64,000 bases of DNA from Aedes albopictus. Its lineage: Eukaryota > Arthropoda > Insecta > Diptera > Culicidae. Positions 22,701 to 34,700 of the stretch are shown piece by piece. The number at the start of each line of letters is the position of its first letter. Within the stretch, counting starts at the first letter, position 1. The stretch covers positions 450,918,980 to 450,982,979 of the forward strand of contig NC_085137.1 of the NCBI RefSeq assembly GCF_035046485.1, given 5' to 3'. The translations under genes and the position numbers were made by a program. A model generated the notes under the pieces. That model did no database searches, was not told the DNA's origin, and saw nothing but the letters and a program-made list of their open reading frames with translations.

Positions 22701-25700
22701 TGTCGAAGAAAAACCGAGAATCAGTAAGTATACAGATATACGATGACACATCTTAAAGTGTTTCATTTAGATACGATACATTCTTCAAACATAACCAGAG
22801 TTATCAATATGTATTAGTTTTAAATTTGCATGTTCCAAGAGACGATTCCGAAACCTAATCGATTTATTTCAATCACAGGTGCTGATACTGTCGAACTAAA
22901 GGAAGATGTGTTTGAAACGACGGACTTCGTAGCGGAACGCCCTGCCACAGAGGAGGTATCACCCGTTGAAATCCAGGATGTCACTGTTAAACCCGTGGTC
23001 CGCAGGAAGCCCCTATTGGAAGCTGCACCCAGAGAAGAGGCCTTCGAGCAACTTGATGAGGAAGTTTCTGAGGTTTATATTGCTTCTCGTGAAGAAGTGC
23101 AGATTGCTGCCACCGATATTTCATCGGAAGCCATTCAGAAGCCTATGGTTAGCAAAGCTTTCTTGGAAGCCGCACCGAAGGAGGAAGCCTTCGAACTCTC
23201 TGTCGAGGAAGTAAGTGATGTTCCAATTGCTCCTCGCGATGTGGTGCAGATTTCTGCTACCGACATTCCATCGGCAGCCGTTGAAAAGCCCTTGGTTAGC
23301 AAAGCATTCCTGGAAGCAGCACCAAAGGAAGAAGCTTTTGAACAGCTTGTCGAGGAAGTTTCTGAGGTTTCTATTGCTTCTCGCGAAGAAGTACAGATTG
23401 CTGCAACTGATATTCCATCGGCAGCCATTGAAAAGCCCTTGGTAAGCAAAGCTTTCTTGGAAGCTGCACCAAAGGAGGAAGCTTTCGAGCAACTTACCGA
23501 GGAAGTATCAGATGTCCCAATCACTCCTCGCGATGTGGTACAGATTTCTGCTACCGATATTCCATCGGCAGCCGTTGAGAAGCCCTTGATTAGCAAAGCT
23601 TTCCTAGAAGCTGCACCAAAGGAAGAAGCTTTCGAGCAACCTTTGGAAGAAACTGCCATTGCCCCTGAGCTTCCTATGGACAAACTTGAGATTCAAGCAG
23701 TAGAAGTGCCAGATCTCATCACTGAGAAACCAGCAATTCGCAGAAAACCATTACTAGAAGCTGCACCAAAGGAAGAACTGTTGGAGCAAGTAGTAGAGGA
23801 GACTTCCGATGCAGCAGCACTTCAAATGGAACAAGTTCAGCTATCTGCTACCGATATTCCTCATGCCGCAACTGAAAAGCCAACGGTGCGAGCGAAACCA
23901 ACACTGGAAGCTGCTGCCAAACAAGAATTGCTGGAACAAGAAACCGAGGAAACTGACAACGTACCATCACTATCCTTAGATGAAGTGCTTCCTCAGGCAG
24001 TTGATGTAGCAGATCAAGCTACTGAAAAGCCTTACATTCATGGAAAGCCAATGCTTGAAGCTGCACCCATCGAAGAACAGCTGGATCTCAGCATTGAAGA
24101 AGCAGATACAGTCACATCGCTTTCAATGGATGAAGTTCAGGTGGCTCCTTCTGATATACCCGATTTGGCCACAGAAAAACCACAAATTCGGGACAAACCA
24201 ACGTTGGCTGCTGCTCCAGTAGAATCTCTGTTCGAACAGAAAACGGAAGAAACTGAATTGGCTGCACCACTCACATTGGATGAGTTTAAGGTGGCTCCAA
24301 CAGAGGAGTCACTTGCTGCCCCAGCAGAGCAAGCCCAGGTTACTCCACAAGCTGAAGTGCAAGTTGCTCCAGAACCAACAAAGAAGGTGAAGAAGATCAC
24401 CAAGGTTAAGAAAACTAAGAAATCAATTGATGAGGACGAAGAATTGCAACGTCTGCTGAACCTAGAAATCGAGAAAACGGAACTCGAGGTCTATGAAAAG
24501 GTTGAACTGGACGCCAAGGAGAAGATCAAACCGGAAAAGGGTGAGCTAGTCAAACTAGAACCTATCAAAATAGAACGGAAAGAACAAAAACCAACCAAAC
24601 TTGAAATCACAGACACACCCGAACCACAAACAATCAAATTGCGTAAGACCGTAATACCAGAGAAGAAAGAGATCGAAGAGGTCACTGTTCCGAAAGTTTT
24701 ACTGAAGAGTCGAGTCGTACAGGTCGAATATCCACCGGAGGCACAAAAGCCGCAGATCGTTCAACTAGACACCAAGCAAGGCGTTGGCGAGCTCTCTAGG
24801 ATCGAAGAGGAAGAGGACGAACGTAAGGTAAAGAAAATCAAAAAGGTCAAGGTAATAAAGAAAGAAAAGCCCGAGCTAGAAAAGCTGGACATTGAAAAGT
24901 ACGAGAAGGAACCAACAGTGCAGGAAGAAAAGGAAGAAGAGAAACCTAAATACCAACGACAGGTTAAGGAGAAACCGGTTGAAGAAACAGAAGATAGAAC
25001 TCTTGTTCTGGGTAAAGGTAAGCTTAAGAAAGAGGAAGACGAAATCGAAGAAGTCAAACTAAAGAAAACGCCAACAAGACCAAAGGAAGAGGTAGAAACT
25101 GAGGCGGTAGTAAAGAAGAAGAAGGAGGAAAAACCAACTGAAGATGAAACTGTCAAGAAACAAAAACATGTCGAAAAGCCTACCTTTATTCCCACTGACA
25201 TTCCAGACGAAGAAACGGAACTGGAACCATATGAAAAACCTGTCCCAGAACCTAAAGAGAAACCGGTGAAAGAACCCAAGAAACCAAAGATACCTAAGGA
25301 ACCAAAGGTTCCAGAAGTTCCTGAAGAACCGGAACACAAAATTGTGCCCGGAAAAGGAAAGCTCCCGGAACCAGAACCAGAACCAGAGGTAAAATTCCGC
25401 ATTCCTGTTGGCAAGAAACCGGAAGAAGAACCGGAAGAAATCAAACTCAAGCCTTTCAAGAAACCATCGCCAGAAAAAGAGCCAACCGAAAGAGATGCTG
25501 ACCGTGATATGGCTCTTCCTAAACCGAAGGAATATCCAGATGAACCAGAGGCTGACATTACGATCAAGAAGAAGAAAAAGAAGGTTCCAAAGGAACCGGA
25601 AGCTCCCGCCGTTGTTGAAGAAGTTCCAGAACCTGTCCCGGTATTGGAAGAACCTCCTAAACCGGTTGATGTACCAAAAGAAGAACCCAAAATTGAGGAA

Positions 25701-28700
25701 CCCGCCCCAATGGAAGAGGTTAAACAACCCAAAGAACTTCCGATTGAACAACCGAGTGAAATGATCACTCCAAAGGTAGCGGAAGAAACCACCGAAGATA
25801 TTATGGCCCCAGTTATTGTCACCGAAAAACCCACAGAAGTTGAAACAGAGCCGCTTCAAAAGCCTGAAGTCACCCAACCGGAAGTGCGAGAAGTTAAGGA
25901 AGAGAAGAAAAAGATTATCAAGAAGATCAAGAAAACGAAGGCCAAACCGGAAGACGACGAAGAGCTCCAACGGCTTTTGAATCTGGAAGTGGAAAAGACT
26001 CCACTAGAACAGTACGAGAAGGTTGAACTGGAACCGAAGGAAAAGGAAAAATCAATCCCGGAGATAAAACCAGTTGAAGTGTTGGAGCCTAAGGAAGAAA
26101 TAGTCGAACCAGAGCCAAAGCCGGAACCAGTTGTTCAGAAGGCGAAAATAATCGATCAAGAACCGATTCCCGAGCACGTAGCTGCAGAAACAGTTACAGA
26201 AAAACCCATCGTCGAAGAAGCCGTTCCAAGTGAAGTCAAAGTTGAGTTGGCAAGCGTGGAGGAGGAAAAGCCGGTTGAAATTATGCAGGATATCCCTGCG
26301 CCAGTCGTCGAAGAACAGCCGATTGAACCCGAACAACCAGTCAAGAAACCGAAAGAGAAGAAGGTAGTGAAAACGGTTGTAAAGAAACCCAAAAAGGCAT
26401 CCATTGAGGACGATGAACAACTACAAAAGCTACTTAACTTGGAAATTGAAAAAACGGAACTGGAGAAATATGAAAAGGTTGATATTGAAATAGCCAAAAA
26501 ACCGAAGAAGGTTGAAGAAGTGGTTATTGAGCGGAAACCTGAGGAGCCTCAAGTGGAAGATGTCCCTGAAGAGGTGGTCTTCAAGCCAAAACCGAAAGAA
26601 AGAGTGATCAAACCGGTTGAGGAAGAAGTTGAAGTAGACTTCCAGCTGAAGAGGAAGCCACGTTTGCCGGAGCAACCACAAGAAGTTGAGGAGAGCATCA
26701 CGCTGAAACCAACTCCCCAGAAACCCAAAGAATCGGTTAGTGTGGAACGAATTATCAAAATTGAGGTGGAGCGTTCAGAACCGGTCACTATAGAGGAAGC
26801 TGATGAAATAACAATCCAAAGAGAGGAAGAAATCGAAACCGTTGAACCTCTGGTCGAAGAGCCTGCCGAAGAATTTATCACTCCAGAAGAGGTTGTGCCA
26901 ATTCAACCAATTCAAGAAGAAATCTCCGAAGCACAACCATTGATCGAAGATGCCGTGCTTGAGTTGCCTTCAGAAGAAACTCCAGAAGTTGTTGAGTCTG
27001 TTCCAATCCAACCGATTGTGGAAGAGCCAACTCCGGTTGTTCCCTTACGTAAGGTGTCACTGAAACCTGTACCTAAACCAGTCGTGGAAGAAGAGAAACC
27101 CAAGGAAAAGCCGAAGAAAAAGACCGTTGTGGTCAAGAAGAAGAAGGCAAGCTTGGATGACGACGCCGAGCTTCAGCGTCTGTTGAATCTCGAAGTCGAA
27201 AAAACGGAACTGGAACGGTACGAAAAGGTTGACGTTGATATGAAAAAACGAGAGAAGATGAAGATAACCGAGCAACCGCAGCCTCAACGTGCTGTGGAGT
27301 CCACCATTGAAGAGGAACAAACCATCCAACTCAAGCCCAGAAAGAAGAGTGTAAAACCTTCGGTGGAAACAATTGAAGAAACAGAAGTTGCGTTTAAACT
27401 GAAGCCTAAGAAGAAACCGGAAGAACAGGTGGAAGATGCTACAGTAACTCTAAGAAAACAAAAGCCACAGGTTGTTGAGGAGACGGCTATTGAAGAAGTC
27501 ATCAGGCTTCGACCAGTGGTTCAGAAACCTGAAGAAGTCGAAGAAGTTGAAGAGAGCATCAAATTGCAAGCCAAGCCGCAGCCTTATGTTACTGATGAAG
27601 CTGAAGCATCACTGAAGATAGTAAAGGAAGCATCACCTGAGGAAAAACCGAAGAAGAAGGTTGTCAAGAAGAAGAAGGAGGATGATGTTGATGAAATTAC
27701 CAAGAAGCTGTTGGAAATGGATGTACCAAAGACTGAACTGGAGAAATATGAAAAAATCGATGTTGACTTCACGAAGAAACCCAAAGAAGTGGTTGAAAAA
27801 GAAATACCAGCTCCAGCTGAAGAAGTTGTTGAGCACGTTGTCATACGTAAACAACGACCACGACCCAAGCCAGCATTCCGTAGAGAAGTTCTTGATGAGG
27901 AGGAAGTAAGAATCAAGAAAATTAAAAAGGTTCGTCAGCCTAGACCTGTCTTCAAAGATATTGAACCGCACACAGTAACATTCCAGCCAAAGCGTGTCAA
28001 ACATATTGAAGACATTGAACAGGAGTTCAAGATTCAGCTAGATTCATATGCTCGTGAGGAAATATCAATGACAGGAAGAGTTAAACTTCCCGCTCCATAC
28101 AGCTACGGAGAAGAAACTGGCGAAGCGCACATCACCATTATCAAAGAAATAAATGAAGATGATGAAGTTGTGTACGAAGTTATCTACGATGACAGTGAAG
28201 TTGACGTCGAAGAGGATGACTACGACCGCTACGAGGAAGAAGACACCGAAAGTGTGGTCCTAGAGCTACGCAAACGCCGCCAAAAGCTTGAAAGTCTAAT
28301 CGTGCACCAGGAGGAAGAGATTTCGATCGACCTGACCCGCCGCAAATCGCAAGTCACACACGAAGAAGAATCATTCACACTGAAACAACAAAAGAAGTCA
28401 TTGGCAACATACTCTGAAGGTTTTTATCAAATTCCAGTTAATTTGGGCTGACGTTCTTTTACCAGTAACAGATTTTACAAAGTTTTTGATTTTGAAAATT
28501 AACACATTCTATCTCTTTATTACTTTTATACTTTTTATCAACAAACATGCCGCAACATTTTCAGCAAAGCAAAACAAAACTTGATTACACTTTCCAATGT
28601 TCGAAACTGCTATGCTCCAACACTATCTATACCACTGCTGCCGATACTGATGCTCTCAATAACCTAAACCAGATGGGCTTCGAAGCCCTGTCTCTCTTAC

Positions 28701-31700
28701 TTTCTCTATACCTAAATCTTTGAATCTGACCTAAGAATTTCAGCTTTCTGAACTGGTGCTGTAAATATAGGCAGATCTAATATTTTATAGCTAAAATACT
28801 TTTAAGCAAATAATCAGAGGGACTCATCGAATTCTCCAACCTTCCACTAAAGGACTATCCTTCCGACCCTCCTGATCTTTTTGCGCTTACCTGTAAATAT
28901 CTAAAACTCTCTTTCTATTCTATCTGAACTCTCCAAGTTACTAATGATCTTCTATAGTCATTTTTTTCACACCTTCTCTTAACAACCACTCTTTACTTTG
29001 TCTTTATCGCTGACCTTCACTTTCTTTCTCTTGAATTTGGACTGCGTTTGAACTACTTTTAATGCACCTTTGCTCTCTTCTATTCTATTGCACCGAGTAT
29101 AACTACTTTCCACAGCTTTCCAGGTTGAACTAGAAACCAAGTTTTACTTTGTACACGATTTTATTATTCTGTGTGTAAGAAACGTTCTAATATATATTTT
29201 TTCCCTGTTGCTGAATTTCCACCATCCATTTGCACAGAAACTGCGTCGTTGAAGATCATTCGAGAAGGTGAATATAGAGACCCAAATGCTGAAAAGGAGT
29301 TTAACTTAATAAATAAGAATCTGCAATTTCAGAGGAAGCCAATGAGATGTACTGTATCCAGCCGGTCGAAGCGGAAAACGAAGAAGCGATCCATTTGGTA
29401 GAAGGCGAAAAAGTTTACGTGATAGGTAATTCCAACATTTAGGTAGCAGAACGGAGCCCGATTACATTTTAACACTTTCCCCCTATTGTAGATCGCAGTA
29501 ATCCCGAGTGGTGGTTCGTCAAGCGGTCCTGGAGCGAGGAGCGTGGATTCGCACGACGGGATCTCCTGATGGACGCTGTAACATACCCACAATACGTGCA
29601 GAAGACTCTCAACGAAAAGATCGACAAATTGCCGGTATTTGAGAAACCCGCTCCTAGCGAGAAACCACAGGCACCGAAGATCATCGAAAAGCTACAACCG
29701 ATTACCACTCAGGATGGTTACACGGTGCAGTTTGAGTGCAAGGTCGAAGGCTACCCACGGCCACAAATTACCTGGTTCCGACAGACGGCGGTTATTAAGC
29801 CTTCGCAAGATTTCCAGATCTACTACGATGACGATAACGTGGCTACGCTGATCATCCGCGAGGTGTTCCCCGAAGATGCTGGTACTTTTACCTGCGTTGC
29901 CAAGAATATTGCCGGTTTTGCAGCAAGTACTACAGAGCTAAGCGTGGATTCGTTCACATCTGATCATGGATCTGAAGTGGCCACCCTATCGCGCAAGAGC
30001 ATGTCCCGCGAGTCGTCTCTTGCTGACATTTTGGAAGGTATTCCACCGACTTTCTCTCGGAAGCCAAAGGCACAATACGTGGATGCTGGATCAGATGTGC
30101 TGCTGGAATGCCGACTTGTGGCCATACCAGAACCGGATATTCACTGGTTCTACAACGGTACTGAAATCACCTCGAAGGGCAATGTCGAAGTTGTCGTTGA
30201 ATCCGATATGCACATGTACTGTACCGTTGTTCAAATACGAAACATCGACAAAACGCAGGAAGGCTCCTACCAGGTCGTAGCTCGTAACCGCGAAGGTGAA
30301 TCGGCTCTGGATATTACTGTCAAGGTTAAAACTGGAGTCCAAGAGCCTCCACAGATTCTCGAGCCGCTCAAGAGCATGAGTATTCGCCAAGGAGAAACCG
30401 TCATGCTTTCGACTCAAATCGTAGGTAACCCAACCCCTGAAGTCCAATGGTTCAAAAATGGAGAAATTCTCAAAACACCGACTCAAGTCGACAAGAATAT
30501 GTACACGGTGACTCTTCTCTCACCTACCCACGACAACGCTGGTGAGTACACAGTGAAGGCTAAGAACGCTGCTGGTACTGTAGAAACGACCGCTTTCTTG
30601 ACGGTGGATGAGTCGAACGTTGGAAATCCGCAAGCTCCGCTTTTCCTTGAAAGATTCGAAGAACAAAGCGTTCCTCAAGGCGGTACCATCAAGCTACCAG
30701 CTAAGGTATCCGGTAACCCAGTTCCAGAAATTTTATGGCTACGCAACAACAACACACTGCTATCATCGAAGAAGGTGAAGCAAGCCTACGATGGACAAAA
30801 CATCGAACTTACAATTTCCAATGCAGACTCGGAACAAGATACTGGAAACTACAAGTGCATTGCTTCTAACACAGTAGGAAAGGCATCTCATGGTGCACGA
30901 GTTACCGTTGAAGTGGATAGAGTCACATTCGTCAAAAAGCTGAAGAAGACTGTCACAGTCGAGGAAAGTAAACCCGTTACCCTGGAATGTGAAACATCGC
31001 ATACTGTTTCCACCAAATGGTTCCACAATGGTAAGGAAATGAGCGGAATGGATCACCGTGTGATCGTTCAGGAGGGCAAGGTGCACAAACTGGTAATCAA
31101 GAATCCCACCATCAAGGATACCGGAATGTACCAGTGCACCGTTAAGGATCAGATTACCGAGTGCAGCCTAACGGTTCTTGAAGCCAAGCCCGAGTTCATT
31201 CGCAAGATGGAGGATGTTGAAACCAAGGAGAAGCAGAATGCAGTGCTGGAGGTGGAAATCACTTCGGAAACGGCCGATGTTGTCTGGTACAAGGAAGGCA
31301 AGAAAATCGTCGAAGAGAAGGGCAAGTTTGAGTTCTCAAAGAAGGGCAAGACACGATCACTTTTGGTACGCAGCACATCGGTGCACGACGAAGGCGAGTA
31401 TACTTGCGCCTTGGCAGATCAAGAGTGTTCAGCTGAAGTGGTGGTAATTGAGCTTCCTCCAGAAATCATCACCCCACTCAAGGACGTCACTGTAGCCCGA
31501 GGAGAGAACGCCGTATTCGAAATTGAACTGACCAAGGGCGATGCATTAGTGCGGTGGTACAGAGATGATACGGAGCTGTCGTTTAACGGACATTACCAAC
31601 TGACGATTGATGGTAAACGTCAAACGCTCAAGATCACCAAGACCGTCGATGAGGACACTGGAGTTTACAGATGCGTCGTCGGAGATCAGTTATCCACTGC

Positions 31701-34700
31701 GAAACTGACGGTTGAACGTCCATTGGTTGACTTTGTTAAGCGTTTGCCTGATGTAACTATTTCCACCAAGGAAACTGATGCCGTATTCATTGTTGAACTC
31801 TCCGAATCGGCTGAGGTTACATGGTACAAGAACAACAAGAAAATTAAGGCCTCTAGCAAATACGAGCTTGTTGTAGAGAAAAACGTTCGCAAATTGATTG
31901 TAAAGAATGTAACGGAAGACGATGAAGACGAATACACCTGTACCATTGCAAATGTGAAGACATCGTCAAAATTGAAGGTCGAAGTGATCAAGGTGGCCCC
32001 AACAATCGTTGACGATGAACGAACATACACAATCCGCAAGGAAGATGATGTTACCTTCAATGTCAAGTTCATCGCCACGCCTAAACCTGATGCTGAATGG
32101 TACGTTAATGAGAAGCTAGTGATCCCATCACCACGCTTCGTCCCAAAGATTAGCGAGGAAACTGCCAGTTTGACGATCAAGAAGGTAGTGGAATCGGATG
32201 CAGGAGATTACACCGTGCGGTTAGTGAACGAATGCGGTGATGCCAGTGCGTCGTTCACCCTTGTAGTTAAAAGTAAGTATAACGATTTAACCACTGCGTG
32301 GCCATTAACTGATAAACGAATTCATCCCTTTATTTTCAGAACAACCCGGTGCACCTGACGCTCCGGAAGCTACTCAGATCACCGATGATTCAATTACCCT
32401 GTTCTGGAAGTCACCTGAAGACAATGGCAACAGTACAATTACTGAGTACATTCTGGAGTATCAGGAGAAGAGCAAAAAGAAGTGGATCGAGATTACCAAC
32501 ATCACGGAAACTACCACTACGGTCACCAAGCTAACGAAGAATTCCGAATACACATTCCGTGTGACGGCAGTTAACGAGATGGGCAAGGGACCGGCATCGC
32601 CCAACTCGCCGTACTACAAGATTGCCGCTCCGATCAAGAAGGAAGCCCCGGTTGTAAGCGAACACCTCAAGGACGTGCACATTGGGCTGGATCAGACGGT
32701 TACCCTGACATGTGTCGTGAATGGTGTTCCAACTCCCGAAGTGACGTGGTATCGCAACGGAGTAGTGCTCAAGGAGAAGACTATCACTTACGAGAACGGT
32801 GCGGCCAAGTATGTCATTACCAAGACCACCAAGGAAAGTAGCGGTACTTACGTATGCAAGGCAGCTAACGAAGTCGGTAGTGTTGAAAGTAGCTGTCAGG
32901 TAGTGATCGAGGAGAAACCTACCATTACAGTCGATAAGAAGCAAATCGTTCAAAAGTTACGCGTTGGAGACGAATGGACTGTGGTGGCTAACTTTGAAGG
33001 ATATCCAGTACCAGAGATCGTCTGGTATCGTGAAGAAGAAGTCATTGAATCTACGGATGAGCATACGATTGTGACCATCAGTAAATCTTCGTCGATTGTT
33101 ATTGGAAAGCTGGATCGCTCGGATAGCGGAAAGTATGTTGTTGAGGCTAGGAATTCAGCTGGATCGGCTAGTGTCGAGTTGCAGCTGAAGGTAATCGACA
33201 AACCAAGCAGACCGGAGGGACCGATTATTGTGAAAGAACTCAGCCCCGAAGCCGTTGTGATCGAGTGGAAGCCACCAGCAGATGACGGCGGGTTGGAGAT
33301 TTCGCAGTACTCGATCGAAAAGTGCGACGACACCAACAAGAACGCTTGGATCAAGGTTGCCGATGTTCAGAAGAACATCAAATCCTATTGCATACAGAAG
33401 CTGCTAGATTCCACTCAGTATCACTTCCGTGTGATAGCTCAGAACCCGATCGGTTGCTCGGAACCTCTGGAGAGTGCTACCATCACTGTCAAGCAGGTTT
33501 TGGAGCCACCATCTCCACCACGTGGACCAATCGAGACCTCGGGTATGACTAGCAACTCCTTCACGCTGTCCTGGCAGCCTTCGGAGCATAATGGTGGAAG
33601 TAAGATTACCGAGTATGTCGTTGAAATGAAGGAATCGAAGAAGAAGGTTTGGAAGGTCGTTGGAAGCACCAGCGCAAGCGAAACTTCTCTGTTGATCGAG
33701 AACTTGTCAGCGAGCCGAGGCTACGACTTCAGGATCTTTGCGAAGAACAAGATCGGAACGAGTGAGGCACTTCAGACGGAGGAATCGATCGTCGCTGGCA
33801 AGGAAATCAGTAAGTATATTCGGATTGTAGATTAGTGTGATGCTAACGCTTAAGTCCTGTGCTGAACTAATCGAGAATGTCATGTTTTTTTTTTTATTAG
33901 CTTTATTAAGGAGATTTTCAGCCCGCGGCTGGTTCATCTCCAAAATGTCATGTTATGCATTCAACAGTTTAACTACTCACAAGTCACATTTTGCTGTTAA
34001 CAAACATTTTACGTTGAAATTCTGACTCAATTTAGAGCTGGAGTCATTTATCCAAATTCTGATCACCGCTTGCATAGAATTTAGAAATGTACACTGTTGT
34101 AATAGTGACTAATCTGTACCGAATCTACACGAACCTTCGCACTTTTTTGTAAAACTAGCTCCACCATCTGCGCCTCGAAACCTGCGCATCGTAAACGTAA
34201 CCAGCAAGAGCATCAAACTCGAATGGCAGCAGCCGGAAACGAACGGCGGCTCGGATGTAACGGGTTACGTGATCGAGAAACGGCTCACTACCTCCCAGCA
34301 GTGGACCAAGATCAAAACTCTGGACGCCAACTGTCTCAGTTACTGCGTCGACAACCTTAAAGAAAAGTCTGAACTAGTATTCCGGGTGTTCGCCGAGAAC
34401 GTCATTGGGTTGAGTCCGCCGGCCACGTCCGAAACAGTGACACTGAAATCACATGCCAGTAAGATCGTTGTTTCTGTCAAACATATCTGTTCGATGTCGA
34501 ACTGCCGACGGTGATCAAAACTCATCTAACACGTATACTTCCTTTCTATTCTCGCTACAGCGGTGCCTTCGCCACCAACCGGACCCTTGGAGGTGCGCTA
34601 CCTGGGTCCCAACATCAACATTGTCGAGTGGGGAATTCCCGAATCCGATGGAGGTGCGCCATTGGAGGGATACAACATCGTCATTCGCAATGTCAAGAAG

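Noticed and set aside
21295..25970. Long antisense frames opposite the PEVK exons
   Set aside because: Serine/phenylalanine-rich complements of E/K/P codons; no independent evidence.
29171..29401. 76-codon frame spanning two sls exons and an intron
   Set aside because: It crosses clear splice sites and uses a different frame from the SH3 exon; a coincidental reading frame.
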